This document shows, in pieces, positions 28,706 to 38,015 of a stretch of DNA of 64,000 nt. The notes under the pieces were generated by a model. It had not been told where the DNA came from and ran no database searches. It was given only the letters and a program-made list of their open reading frames with translations. Within the stretch, counting starts at the first letter, position 1. Every line of letters begins with the position of its first letter. The stretch is from contig QCFO01000002.1 of assembly GCA_003280225.1 (NCBI GenBank), forward strand, positions 47,884 to 111,883, given 5' to 3'. This DNA comes from Prochlorococcus sp. AG-363-K07 (GTDB lineage: Bacteria; Cyanobacteriota; Cyanobacteriia; PCC-6307; Cyanobiaceae). The translations under genes were made by a program, and so were the position numbers.

Positions 28706-29035
28706 ATGCTAGAAAATCAATCTCTATCAATCCCACTTGAAGCATACTTACTTCTTGCGTCACTTTTATTTTGTATAGGAGTATGGGGACTAATTAACAG
28801 CAGAAATGCGGTCAGAGTACTCATGAGCATTGAATTGATGTTAAATGCAGTGAATATAAACTTAATGGCATTTTCTGCTTATCTTGATGGAGATCTAATT
28901 CGAGGTCAAGTCTTCACAATATTTGTCATTACAGTTGCTGCAGCGGAAGCAGCAGTGGGTCTTGCAATATTACTTTCTCTATACAGGAATAGAGTTACAG
29001 TTGATATGGAAAGCTTCAATTTATTGAAATGGTAG
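28706..29035 (+). CDS. ndhE: NAD(P)H-quinone oxidoreductase subunit 4L
   Basis: 109 residues, homologue of NuoK/ND4L with three membrane helices. [29 protein letters not shown] holds the conserved Glu of the proton path (SIELML). A second Glu lies in [13 protein letters not shown]. It ends with the short [17 protein letters not shown] tail typical of plastid and cyanobacterial NdhE. Last gene of the ndhAIGE set, 12 bp before the NAD kinase. Confidence 0.97.
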   Translation: MLENQSLSIPLEAYLLLASLLFCIGVWGLINSRNAVRVLMSIELMLNAVNINLMAFSAYLDGDLIRGQVFTIFVITVAAAEAAVGLAILLSLYRNRVTVDMESFNLLKW

Positions 29036-29047
29036 AGGAGATTTCTA

Positions 29048-29986
29048 ATGCTTCTAGACCAGGTCTTAGTTATCTACAAGACTGATAGTAAAAATGCAAA
29101 TATAGAAGCCTTATCTTTAGTCAAACAATTAGAATCACAAAATATAGGAGTGACTCTAATAACAAGTATTCTCAAGGATGAAGACTTTCAAAATCTGATC
29201 AAATCATTAAAGAAGGTACCTGATTTGGGAATTGTGCTAGGTGGAGATGGCACAGTCCTTAAGGCTGCTCATAACCTAGCTAAATATGACATTCCTATCC
29301 TTAGCTTTAATGTTGGTGGGAATCTCGGTTTCCTAAGCCATGACCGAAAAATCCTTGATAAGCTTGATATCGTGGCAAACATTAAGACTGATAAATTTTT
29401 ATTAGAGAGTAGAATGATGATTGAGGCTAGAATCAAACGAAATTCAACGCACAATAAATCACCAGCTTCACAAACAAAAATTACCTCAAAAGATCAATAT
29501 TTTCTAGCTTTAAATGATTTTTATATTAAATCATATCGGGATGAAATATCACCAACATGCATTTTAAATCTGGAGATTAATAGTGAATCAGTCGATGAAT
29601 ATAAAGGAGATGGACTGATTCTTGCCACACCAACAGGATCAACAGCATATGCAATGGCTAGCGGTGGGTCAATTCTTCATCCTGATCTTGAAGCAATAAT
29701 AATTAGTCCGATTTGTCCTATGAGCTTATCTAGCAGACCAGTAGTCGTGCCCGCGTTATCAAAACTAACAATCAAACCTAGAGGAGTTAACACTAGAAGG
29801 GTAAAACTTTGGCAAGATGGCAGAGGAGTTGCCTTACTGGACACTGGTGATGAATGCCTAGTACAAAGAGCAGCAGTTAGCGCAAAAGTAATGTTATTAA
29901 AAGATAGTCCTTCTTACTACAAAATATTGGCTCAGAAATTAAATTGGGCTGGTAGTCTGAACGAACGCAAAGATAAGGACGAATAA
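29048..29986 (+). CDS. nadK: NAD kinase
   Basis: 312 residues. It phosphorylates NAD to NADP, supplying the acceptor for photosynthetic ferredoxin reduction. The GGDGTVLKAAH motif is at 65-75. FNVGGNLGFLSHD follows near 92, GDGLILATPTGSTAYAMASGG near 189, and ISPICPMSLSSRPVVVP near 217. The length fits the family. Cyanobacteria often have two NAD kinases; the other is not here. It directly follows ndhE and may be in the ndhAIGE transcript, an apt place for a NADP-making enzyme. Confidence 0.95.
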   Translation: MLLDQVLVIYKTDSKNANIEALSLVKQLESQNIGVTLITSILKDEDFQNLIKSLKKVPDLGIVLGGDGTVLKAAHNLAKYDIPILSFNVGGNLGFLSHDRKILDKLDIVANIKTDKFLLESRMMIEARIKRNSTHNKSPASQTKITSKDQYFLALNDFYIKSYRDEISPTCILNLEINSESVDEYKGDGLILATPTGSTAYAMASGGSILHPDLEAIIISPICPMSLSSRPVVVPALSKLTIKPRGVNTRRVKLWQDGRGVALLDTGDECLVQRAAVSAKVMLLKDSPSYYKILAQKLNWAGSLNERKDKDE

Positions 29987-29991
29987 AACTT

Positions 29992-30477
29992 ATGGGACTT
30001 GAAATTGAAAGAAGATTTCTAGTCAAAGGTAATGGTTGGAAGAAAAATATTATAAAATCCAAAAAATTATGCCAAGGTTATCTAATTATACATCAAAATA
30101 ATTGGACCATTAGGGTTAGAGTTTATAAAGACGAGACAGCCTATTTAACTCTTAAGTCTCCATTAAATGAAATCACTAACTATGAATTTGAATACGAAAT
30201 ACCATTAAATGATGCGGAATCTCTTCTAAATCTAACTGAATACAAAATAGAAAAAACTAGGCATGAATTGGATCTAGGACAAGGGCAGTGGATTGTTGAT
30301 TGCTTTGAAGCGAAAAATTCTCCACTGATACTTGCTGAAGTCGAGATTTCTGAACCCAATATGGAAATCGAGACACCATGCTGGTGTGGTCGGGAAATTA
30401 CTACTAACAAAGAATTCAGCAACGCTGCCTTAGCCCAACACCCTATTTGCTCTTGGACAAAAGAAAAACGAACATAA
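29992..30477 (+). CDS. CYTH-domain protein (triphosphate tunnel metalloenzyme)
   Basis: 161 residues with the CYTH opening EIERRFLVKG at 4-13, close to the ExExK signature. Alternating charged strands follow (TIRVRVYKDETAYLTLKSP, YEFEYEIPL and LAEVEISEP), which build the anionic tunnel. Bacterial single-domain members are often inorganic triphosphatases rather than adenylate cyclases. The substrate here is not known. It lies 5 bp after nadK. Confidence 0.88.
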   Translation: MGLEIERRFLVKGNGWKKNIIKSKKLCQGYLIIHQNNWTIRVRVYKDETAYLTLKSPLNEITNYEFEYEIPLNDAESLLNLTEYKIEKTRHELDLGQGQWIVDCFEAKNSPLILAEVEISEPNMEIETPCWCGREITTNKEFSNAALAQHPICSWTKEKRT

Positions 30478-30571
30478 TTCCGCCTAAAAGGACAGAACGA
30501 GCCCTCTATCCTTTAGATTTGCTTTATATTCGAAGCCTGCTCGGCATTCGCCTTATTCAAGGAGTGCAGTT

Positions 30572-30760
30572 TTGTACGGTCTTTATGACTCTGACGGAAT
30601 ACTTCGCTTCACTGGAGGAGACAGAGAAGCCTGTCTTGCCTATGCAGCACTATTTAGCCTTCAAGAGGTTGATTGCTCCTTAATGCTGCTTCCTGGGCCC
30701 ACAGGTCAAGCGGTCAAAGGCCAGAAGAAGGTTCGTCGTCCGGTAAAGAGCAGCAATTAA
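30572..30760 (+). CDS. Conserved-looking small hypothetical protein (TTG start)
   Basis: 62 residues: YGLYDSDGILRFTGGDREAC, then a helix, then CSLMLLPGP and a basic tail. It starts at TTG (30572), with AAGGAG eight bases upstream deciding the start. The YDSDG...F...DREACLAY pattern looks like a small compact domain. I think similar short proteins occur in other picocyanobacteria, but I cannot name a family. Its 3' end overlaps the convergent PedR-like gene by 47 bp. Moderately likely to be real. Confidence 0.55.
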   Translation: MYGLYDSDGILRFTGGDREACLAYAALFSLQEVDCSLMLLPGPTGQAVKGQKKVRRPVKSSN

Positions 30761-30995
30761 ATCCATCTCGACAAATTTTTCCGTGATCCATAGCCCAATT
30801 AAGTAAAGCTACCCGATTTTTAGATCCTGTCTTGGTAAACATATTGCTGACATGATTGTCCACTGTTCTCTTGCTGATGGTTAACTTTTCAGCAATTTCT
30901 TGATTAGTCAGACCGTCTGCAACCAATTCAATAATCTCCATCTCCCTAGCAGAAAGGGACATGTGGGCTGCATTGGAAACTTCGCCGTTGGCCAT
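30714..30995 (-). CDS. pedR: Small LuxR-type redox regulator, PedR-like
   Basis: 93 residues, almost entirely a LuxR helix-turn-helix: LSAREMEIIELVADGLTNQE, then IAEKLTISKRTVDNHVSNMF (about 14-53). There is no receiver domain. The C-terminal part has Cys residues in ICRDGFNCC. This is the layout of Synechocystis PedR (Ssl0564). That protein senses photosynthetic electron flow through a thioredoxin-reactive Cys and controls chlorophyll and photosystem genes. The assignment rests on size, HTH and Cys pattern. It diverges from metF. Confidence 0.78.
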   Translation of the reverse strand: MANGEVSNAAHMSLSAREMEIIELVADGLTNQEIAEKLTISKRTVDNHVSNMFTKTGSKNRVALLNWAMDHGKICRDGFNCCSLPDDEPSSGL

Positions 30996-31082
30996 AAGCT
31001 CCTTCTCAGCTCCTGGGATTCATAATAAGCAGACTAGAGGTACATTGATATTCCATAGTTAGTAGTCTACGAGTCAAAAGAT

Positions 31083-31976
31083 TTGAGGTCAGTTCTGCAA
31101 CGCTCCCTCGAATGCGAAGGAGTAACAATTACAGCGGAGATAATGCCCCCTAGGGGAGCAGATACTTCCCATGTAATAGCTAAGGCTAAATCACTTGCAA
31201 AGAAAGTGCATGCTTTCAATGTCACAGATGGAAGTAGAGCCGTAATGCGCATGAGCAGCCTTGCAGTATGCAAGTTGCTACTAGAGGAAGGCTTGGATCC
31301 GGTTCTTCAAATGGCCTGCAGAGATCGCAACCGGATTGCAATTCAAGCAGATCTATTAGGAGCAAATGCACTTGGGATCAAAAATATCCTCTGCTTAACA
31401 GGCGATCCAGTTCGAGTAGGAGATCAACCAAGCGCAAAACAAGTGAGAGATTTCATCTCGCTTGACTTGCTCAAACAAGTAACAGCCTTCAATCAAGGTC
31501 AAGATCCTTTATCAGGCAAGTTGCCTGATAAAGCAACAAATTTGTTCCCTGGAGCGGCAGCAGATCCAAATTGCGAAAACTTGAAAGCATTGATCCACCG
31601 GATAGAAAAGAAAAAAAAAGCTGGGGCTCGTTTTTTACAAACTCAAATGGTTATGGATCCAAAAGTGCTTGAACGCTTTTGCAAGCAAGTTGCTGATCCG
31701 CTGGAAATGCCAGTTCTGGCAGGTGTCTTCTTATTAAAATCAGCAAAAAATGCAACTTTTATTAATCGAGTTGTTCCTGGAGCATCCATTCCTAAAGAAA
31801 TTATTGATCGTTTAGAGCGTTCGGCTCATCCAGCAAATGAAGGAATTGCTATAGCTGCGCAACAAATCAAAAGTTTCTTAGGCATTACAAAGGGAGTTCA
31901 TGTCATGGCAATTAAAGCCGAAGAGAAAATACCTGAAATTCTTGAACAAGCAGGGGTTAACTTGCAGCTGCAGTAA
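31083..31976 (+). CDS. metF: 5,10-Methylenetetrahydrofolate reductase
   Basis: A 297-residue flavin TIM barrel making 5-methyl-THF for methionine synthesis. EIMPPRGAD carries the active-site Glu. VTDGSRAVMRMSSLAVC, QMACRDRNRIAIQADLLGA and ILCLTGDPVRVGD are conserved, as is GARFLQTQMVMD. The start is a TTG at 31083; no nearer ATG gives a complete N-terminal strand. A 12-bp hairpin lies inside the gene. Its 3' end overlaps the convergent sugar-nucleotide gene by 20 bp. Confidence 0.93.
   Translation: MRSVLQRSLECEGVTITAEIMPPRGADTSHVIAKAKSLAKKVHAFNVTDGSRAVMRMSSLAVCKLLLEEGLDPVLQMACRDRNRIAIQADLLGANALGIKNILCLTGDPVRVGDQPSAKQVRDFISLDLLKQVTAFNQGQDPLSGKLPDKATNLFPGAAADPNCENLKALIHRIEKKKKAGARFLQTQMVMDPKVLERFCKQVADPLEMPVLAGVFLLKSAKNATFINRVVPGASIPKEIIDRLERSAHPANEGIAIAAQQIKSFLGITKGVHVMAIKAEEKIPEILEQAGVNLQLQ
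31507..31533. repeat. Perfect hairpin inside metF
   Basis: Arms CTTTATCAGGCA and TGCCTGATAAAG pair exactly around an AGT loop, within the codons for DPLSGKLPDKA. No T run follows and the gene stays open, so termination is unlikely. Confidence 0.6.
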
Positions 31977-33135
31977 GATCAGTCCCTAATAATTCAGCCA
32001 TAGCCTTCTGTTGAGGGGAAGGCTCCCCTAAATCCTGTCGTCTTGAGTCAGTAATCAACCAATCCAAAGCAGCCTCTTGGAGATCAAAGTGGTTACCATT
32101 TTTGCCTACACAGTAAGTTCCAAAAACCAATTTCTCAACTAGCTGAACTCCTGGACCGATTCTTGAGTAATCAAAAATAATCGAATTATCTATTGTAGCC
32201 CCCTCACATATACAACAACTAGGGCCAATCATCGCCGGACCTATAATAGTTGCACCATCTTCAATGCGAGTCATTCCACCTACATAAACCGGTCCCTTAA
32301 CTTTAATCTTATCCCAATTTGCAGCAACATTTAAACCAGCAAATACTCCAGGTCTCACCTCCTTTCCTGGGATACCAACCTGTCTTACTTCCCCCAATAA
32401 AACACTTCGTATCGCCTGCCAGTAATCAGGAACTTTACCAATATCTACCCACTCAAAATCCATAGGCAATGCATAAAAAGGAGCACCTACTTCTACCAAC
32501 TTAGGAAATAAGTCTGATCCAATATCGAAAGGCTTCCCAGAAGGAATATGCTCAAATATCTCAGGCTCAAATAGATAGATACCTGTATTAATAGTGTCTC
32601 CAAGGGCAGTCTCAACAGAAGGCTTCTCCTGAAAGGCTTGCACACGGTCATATTCATCAGTCACAACCACTCCATAGCTGCTGACTTGATCTTTCGGGAC
32701 TCTTTTGGTGATCAAACTAGCCAAGGCACCTTTTTCTTTATGCCGCCTAACAGCCTCAGTCAGATCTAGATCAATTAATGCATCTCCACAAAGAACAACA
32801 AAGGTACTATCAAAAAATTCCTGGAAATCTTGAATTTTTTTCAAGCCTCCAGCCGAACCAAGAGCGTCACCAATTAATTCACCATCTTCTATTCGACCTT
32901 CAAAGCTATACGCAATTTCAACGCCGAAACGCTGGCCATCACGAAAATAATTCTCAATTTCCTCAGCCAAATGAGAAACATTCACCATGACCTCTTTGAA
33001 GTCATGCTCCTTAAGCAATTCCAAAAGAAACTCCATGACTGGTTTCTGAAGGATTGGAATCATTGGCTTTGGGATCACGTGCGTAATCGGCTGGACACGT
33101 GTTCCTTTACCGGCCGCCAGGATCATCGCCTTCAT
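31957..33135 (-). CDS. Sugar-phosphate nucleotidyltransferase (mannose-1-phosphate guanylyltransferase-like)
   Basis: 392 residues. The N-terminal Rossmann-like transferase domain begins AGKGTRVQPITHVIPKPMIPI (about 8-28). VVLCGDALIDLDL follows near 112, with the metal Asp, and FEWVDIGKVPDYW near 226. A C-terminal left-handed beta helix is rich in hexapeptide repeats (IEDGATIIGPAMIGPSCCI). The architecture fits GDP-mannose pyrophosphorylase-like proteins, but glucose-1-phosphate specificity cannot be excluded. Probably supplies cell-surface sugar. Upstream neighbour on the same strand is scpA. Confidence 0.85.
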   Translation of the reverse strand: MKAMILAAGKGTRVQPITHVIPKPMIPILQKPVMEFLLELLKEHDFKEVMVNVSHLAEEIENYFRDGQRFGVEIAYSFEGRIEDGELIGDALGSAGGLKKIQDFQEFFDSTFVVLCGDALIDLDLTEAVRRHKEKGALASLITKRVPKDQVSSYGVVVTDEYDRVQAFQEKPSVETALGDTINTGIYLFEPEIFEHIPSGKPFDIGSDLFPKLVEVGAPFYALPMDFEWVDIGKVPDYWQAIRSVLLGEVRQVGIPGKEVRPGVFAGLNVAANWDKIKVKGPVYVGGMTRIEDGATIIGPAMIGPSCCICEGATIDNSIIFDYSRIGPGVQLVEKLVFGTYCVGKNGNHFDLQEAALDWLITDSRRQDLGEPSPQQKAMAELLGTDLTAAAS

Positions 33136-33190
33136 TGGCGTTGTAAGCCTCAGCTAATGCAACAACATAGACGCCCTTCTCCTACAAGAT

Positions 33191-34081
33191 CTATGCAGCA
33201 GCCGGCGATGCAGCTGTCACGTTCAAAGTTTTAAGAGGAAGTTGAGCAACACTACCTGGTAAAAGTATTCGCTTCAGCTGAATTGGAGCGTACAAAGAAT
33301 GATCCTGCTTGAGTTCTACTTTCCCTTGTGAACTTAAAAAAAGGAGCGCCCAAAAAACGCCCACCCGATCAGTATCTAAATCCAAAGCAGCAATATTTTT
33401 CCAGTTTTGGACAAGCAACTCAAAGTCAATCCAATGCAAAGCTGGCTCCCAATCATTTAAAAAAACGCCCAAAGCTGCTGTTGTTTCAGGGAGCTTTTCT
33501 CGATGTGCAAGGGCAGATACCTGAGCTATAGCCTCCCTATCACTCAATCGCTTATTTCTTCGACGATGTCTATTCTGTAACTCATCTGAGTCCAGTTGCT
33601 CAGCAATTGTCTCTAGCTGCTCAATCAGTTCACCCAAAGTGACTGGTCTTCTTAAAGGCGGAGGAGCCACTGGGCGCCTAAAAAGATGACGTTCTGGTCG
33701 CAATGGGAGTTCAAAAGTTGAATCCAACCAACCTTGTTCGCCTATATCATCGTAACTCTCATCTATAGAAGGCTCAGGAGGAAAAGTTTGTGACTCCAGC
33801 ACCTCGGCCTTTAAACCAACTAAAACAGAAGCAGCTAAAAATGCTTCACTACTTTCAGCTAAATCCCTTTCAAAGCTTCCACCGTAAACATTATTATTTT
33901 TTAAAGCCTTTCTAGGAATCTCAATCCGCTGACGTAATTGATCTAAAAAGCCATCTACCACAGGAATTACGTCTACATCCCATGGATCTAGCTCACCTCT
34001 AATTGCAGCATCTTGCAAAAGACGAATCGCCAAGCGAGCACCACTTGACTCAACACCCGTTTTCAAAGGGTGACCATGCAA
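33191..34081 (-). CDS. scpA: Segregation and condensation protein A
   Basis: 296 residues, a kleisin that bridges the SMC ATPase. The N-terminal part ARLAIRLLQDAAIRGELDPWDVDVIPVVDGFLDQL matches the SMC-neck-binding region. LAESSEAFLAASVLVGLKAE near 75-94 and the C-terminal winged helix (ALDLDTDRVGVFWALLFLSSQGKVEL) are conserved. Cyanobacterial ScpA often lacks the exact bacillary length. Neither scpB nor smc is in the window. It lies 55 bp upstream of the nucleotidyltransferase gene on the same strand. Confidence 0.87.
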   Translation of the reverse strand: MHGHPLKTGVESSGARLAIRLLQDAAIRGELDPWDVDVIPVVDGFLDQLRQRIEIPRKALKNNNVYGGSFERDLAESSEAFLAASVLVGLKAEVLESQTFPPEPSIDESYDDIGEQGWLDSTFELPLRPERHLFRRPVAPPPLRRPVTLGELIEQLETIAEQLDSDELQNRHRRRNKRLSDREAIAQVSALAHREKLPETTAALGVFLNDWEPALHWIDFELLVQNWKNIAALDLDTDRVGVFWALLFLSSQGKVELKQDHSLYAPIQLKRILLPGSVAQLPLKTLNVTAASPAAA

Positions 34082-34201
34082 AGGAAATCGAAGTCTCTAA
34101 GCAAGGTATCAATACAAAACAAGAGATGCCAGTGGAAAATTATTTTCAGATGTACTTTTCAAAAATCAAACCGTCTACTCTCTAAAGTAATAAAACCCTA
34201 T

Positions 34202-35818
34202 CTAAGAATTAGGAGCTTTTGAAGGAACAATCAAAGGGGCTGTTATAAGTGCAGGGGTCAATGACACTTCTGACCCATTGGGTATCGAAAATTTATTTAA
34301 ATTCTCCATTGCTAATAGATCACGTTCCACCAATGCTTCTATAGAAACTTTATAACTATCTGTCATTAACCTTGGATAAAGACCAATTCCAATAATTGGT
34401 ACAAGTAAACAACTTATTATATAGATCTCGCGCGGTTCAGCATCAACAAGATTTCTCTTAGAAACGAGTTCATTATTCTCCCTCCCAAAAAAGATTTCTC
34501 TCAACATTGAAAGCAAATATATTGGGGTGAGAATTACACCAACTGCTGCTAAAGATGCCATCACAACTCTAAACGGAAGGGTATAAGCTTCATCAGTTGC
34601 AAAACCTGCAAAAACCATTAATTCAGAAACAAACCCACTCATTCCAGGCAACGCTAATGAGGCCAAGCAACAAACAGTCCACAAAGCAAACATTATCCGC
34701 ATTTTCTGACCAATGCCACCCATCTCTTCTAGCTGGAGTGTACGAGTTCGGTCATATGTTGCGCCAACTAAAAAGAAAAGACTTGCTCCAATAAGGCCAT
34801 GACTAATCATCTGGAGCATTGCACCACTAGTTCCAAGAGCACTAAAGCTTCCTATCCCAATCAGAACAAAACCCATATGACTGATTGAGCTATACGCTAT
34901 TTTCCTCTTTAGATTCCTCTGGGCAAAGGAGGTTAATGCAGCATAAATTATATTTACAACGCCTAAAACTATTAATAAAGGGGCAAATTGAGCATGCGCT
35001 TCGGGTAAAAGTTGAGCATTAAACCTTAAAAGCGCATACCCGCCCATTTTTAAAAGTATCCCAGCCAACAACATGTGCACTGGTGCTGTTGCCTCCCCAT
35101 GTGCGTCAGGCAGCCATGTATGCAAAGGAACTATGGGAAGCTTGACCCCAAATGCAATCAATAAACCGACATAACATAGAACTTGAAAACCCGTTGAAAA
35201 TCCTTGCTGAGCAAGATGAGTGTATTCAAAATTAGGTAATCCTTCTCCAGCAAAGCCCATCGCTAAAGCTGCAAGAAGAATAAATACAGAACTACCTGCG
35301 GTATACAAAATAAATTTAGTCGCTGCATATTGACGTTTTTTCCCTCCCCAAATTGCAAGCAATAAGTAAACAGGCAGCAATTCAAGTTCCCATGCCAGGA
35401 AAAAAAGCAGCATATCTTGAACAGCAAAAACTGCTATCTGGCCACCGTCCATTGCTAAAAGCAAGAAAAAAAACAACTTTGGCTTATAGGAAACTGGCCA
35501 AGCTGCTAAAACTGCCAAGGCTGTAATAAAGCTAGTAAGAAGAATCAAAGGCATTGACAAGCCATCTACGCCTACCGACCAAGACAAACCAAGGGAAGGC
35601 AACCAATTGACCCGTTCAGATAACTGCAGGCCCTCTTCAGCAGGGTTATATCCTTTCAAATAAGCACCAACAGTTATTAAAAATGTCACTAATGCAATGA
35701 CTAGCGCATACCAGCGAACCTGTTTACCTTCACCCTGATCTGGAATAAAGGGCACCAACAATGATGCTGCTATTGGGAAAAGGATTGAGGCACTAAGCCA
35801 CGGGAAAGTTGCACTCAT
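34202..35818 (-). CDS. ndhD: NAD(P)H-quinone oxidoreductase subunit 4 (NdhD1 type)
   Basis: 538 residues and about 14 membrane helices. It is an antiporter-like proton-pumping subunit of NDH-1. Conserved points are the Glu in [21 protein letters not shown], the Lys in GGYALLRF and the broken helix around [20 protein letters not shown]. Its partner ndhF lies 156 bp upstream on the same strand. Pairing with a full-length NdhF, and no CO2-uptake gene nearby, suggests the NdhD1/F1 complex used in respiration and cyclic flow rather than the D3/F3 form. Confidence 0.95.
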   Translation of the reverse strand: MSATFPWLSASILFPIAASLLVPFIPDQGEGKQVRWYALVIALVTFLITVGAYLKGYNPAEEGLQLSERVNWLPSLGLSWSVGVDGLSMPLILLTSFITALAVLAAWPVSYKPKLFFFLLLAMDGGQIAVFAVQDMLLFFLAWELELLPVYLLLAIWGGKKRQYAATKFILYTAGSSVFILLAALAMGFAGEGLPNFEYTHLAQQGFSTGFQVLCYVGLLIAFGVKLPIVPLHTWLPDAHGEATAPVHMLLAGILLKMGGYALLRFNAQLLPEAHAQFAPLLIVLGVVNIIYAALTSFAQRNLKRKIAYSSISHMGFVLIGIGSFSALGTSGAMLQMISHGLIGASLFFLVGATYDRTRTLQLEEMGGIGQKMRIMFALWTVCCLASLALPGMSGFVSELMVFAGFATDEAYTLPFRVVMASLAAVGVILTPIYLLSMLREIFFGRENNELVSKRNLVDAEPREIYIISCLLVPIIGIGLYPRLMTDSYKVSIEALVERDLLAMENLNKFSIPNGSEVSLTPALITAPLIVPSKAPNS

Positions 35819-35974
35819 ATGTTCTGAGACGGCCCTGGCAAAAGGATGGAAAGTTGAATTGAACGCAAAATAATCGGCAAATGATTTAGATATCCTTGTC
35901 GGAGTGTAGAAATCCTTTGAAATCTGGCACCCTCTCTATAGGCGTTGACACACAAGAGAGAAATCTAAATAGAG

Positions 35975-37981
35975 CTAAGAACCTCCAAAAACGCCAAATA
36001 AAGCAACCAAAGCAATCACACCCCCAAAAACGATAAGTGCATAGAACTGAGCTCGCCCAGTCTCGAAATATTTCAATCCTTCTCCACTACCAAGGGTTAA
36101 AAGACCAGTTAAGTTGACAACGCCATCAACAACCTTTGCGTCAACCTCGAGAACCTCACGTGCAAGTTTGCGACTACCTTTCACAAAAATCTTTTCATTA
36201 ATGAGATCTAAATACCACTTATTAGCCAAAAAGGAATTTATTGATGGGAATCTCTGAACTATTAGCTTGTTCAAATTAATACGATTTAGATAATAAGCGA
36301 AGACAGATAATGCAATCCCAGCAGTTGAAATTGCGACAGAAGCCGCTGCTAATGGGAGAAATTCACCCCAACTAAAACTATTCGCCATTTCCAAAGCCTC
36401 TGCAGGGTTCAACAGAAATGCGAACCTGCTATTCCAAGGGGCCCCAAGAAAACCTATCAATACTGATGGTATTGCTAATGCAATAAGGGGATATGTCATC
36501 GACCAAGGAGATTCGTGGAGCTCAGCTTCTTGATGATCAGCTTCCTCGTCCTCATCTTTTCCAGCAGCAGAGAGCAAAACTAGCTGAAGCTCTTTATCAC
36601 CCCCTCGGAATTCCCCTTCAAACGTCAAAAAGTAGAGGCGGAACATATAAAAGGCTGTCATACCCGCAGTTAAAAATCCTATAAACCAAAGTGCTGGGAA
36701 AGTATTAAATGCATTTCCAAGAATTTCATCTTTACTCCAAAAGCCTGCCAGCGGCGGAATCCCACTAATTGCAATACAACCAATTAAAAAAGTAATTGAA
36801 GTAATGGGCATTTTCTTACGTAAACCACCCATAAGACGCATATCTTGCGCAAGAACTGGTTCGTGACCAACAACATCCTCCATTGCATGAATCACAGATC
36901 CTGAACCCAAAAACAGCATGGCTTTAAAAAACGCATGCGTCACCAAATGGAACATGCCCGCTACAGGGGCACCACATCCCATTGCCAACATCATGTAACC
37001 GAGTTGTGAAACAGTGCTATAGGCCAAACCTTTTTTCAAGTCCATCTGAGTAAGGGCTATCGAAGCCCCCAAGAAACAAGTAATAGTGCCTACAAGCGCT
37101 ATAACAAAACCGACAGAAGGAAATTGGCTATACAAAGGTTCCAACCTTGCTACCAGAAAAACTCCTGCAGCTACCATCGTCGCTGCATGTATCAAGGCTG
37201 AAATTGGTGTCGGCCCCTCCATCGCATCTGGCAACCAAACATGTAAAGGGAACTGAGCTGACTTTGCCATTGGTCCCATAAACACCAAGAGGCATAGCGT
37301 TAAAGCAGCCCAAGTTGGAACCGTGCCCGAAGCAATAGCATTTGCGAGACCATCAGCAATGCCCTGAAAATCGAAACTTTGAGTGGCCCAAAAAAGTCCA
37401 AGAATTCCTAATAAAAGTCCAAAATCACCTACCCGATTAACGACAAAGGCCTTCTGAGCCGCATGTGCAGCTCCATCCCTGTCATACCAAAAGCCGACCA
37501 ATAAGTACGAGCACATGCCTACCAATTCCCAAAAGACATAAATTTCCAATAAATTCGGACTCACAATCAGACCAAGCATTGAACTGCTAAACAGTGCAAG
37601 GTAAGTAAAAAAACGTACATATCCTTTGTCATGAGCCATATAACCATGGGAATAAATCATCACTAAAAGAGCAATTGTGGTGACCAAAGCCAACATCACT
37701 GCCCCAAGTGGATCAATCAAATAACCCATAGGTAACGTGAAACTTCCTGCACTTGCCCAAACAAAAAGATGTTCAACAGGAGGCCCCCCAGATAATTGTT
37801 CGGCTAAAACTGCATAGCTAATTGCCGCAGAAAGGCCAACGCAACTAACAAGCGAGATTGCTACAGGTTTTCTTAATCGGTTAATACTCCGATTAAAACT
37901 AATGAGGGCCAAGCCAGTTATTAAAGCTCCAAAAAGAGGGAGAACTGGAATTAACCAGGCAATTTCAGCCGCCGAAGGCAT
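35975..37981 (-). CDS. ndhF: NAD(P)H-quinone oxidoreductase subunit 5 (NdhF1 type)
   Basis: 668 residues with about 16 membrane helices, homologue of NuoL/ND5. The core has FWELVGMCSYLLVGFWYDRDGAAHAAQKAFVVNRVGDFG and AQFPLHVWLPDAMEGPTPISALIHAATMVAAGVFLVAR. The long lateral helix region and terminal anchor lie near the C-terminus (LLTLGSGEGLKYFETGRAQFYALIV). A charged cytosolic loop near 470-490 (KDEDEEADHQEAE) is typical. Pairs with ndhD. Confidence 0.96.
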   Translation of the reverse strand: MPSAAEIAWLIPVLPLFGALITGLALISFNRSINRLRKPVAISLVSCVGLSAAISYAVLAEQLSGGPPVEHLFVWASAGSFTLPMGYLIDPLGAVMLALVTTIALLVMIYSHGYMAHDKGYVRFFTYLALFSSSMLGLIVSPNLLEIYVFWELVGMCSYLLVGFWYDRDGAAHAAQKAFVVNRVGDFGLLLGILGLFWATQSFDFQGIADGLANAIASGTVPTWAALTLCLLVFMGPMAKSAQFPLHVWLPDAMEGPTPISALIHAATMVAAGVFLVARLEPLYSQFPSVGFVIALVGTITCFLGASIALTQMDLKKGLAYSTVSQLGYMMLAMGCGAPVAGMFHLVTHAFFKAMLFLGSGSVIHAMEDVVGHEPVLAQDMRLMGGLRKKMPITSITFLIGCIAISGIPPLAGFWSKDEILGNAFNTFPALWFIGFLTAGMTAFYMFRLYFLTFEGEFRGGDKELQLVLLSAAGKDEDEEADHQEAELHESPWSMTYPLIALAIPSVLIGFLGAPWNSRFAFLLNPAEALEMANSFSWGEFLPLAAASVAISTAGIALSVFAYYLNRINLNKLIVQRFPSINSFLANKWYLDLINEKIFVKGSRKLAREVLEVDAKVVDGVVNLTGLLTLGSGEGLKYFETGRAQFYALIVFGGVIALVALFGVFGGS

Positions 37982-38015
37982 CCTTTGTATTAGATCTCAT
38001 GTGAGTGTAGGCATT

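Noticed and set aside
31229..31240. GGAAGTAG within metF as a riboswitch core
   Set aside because: It lies in coding sequence with no surrounding stems; a chance match.
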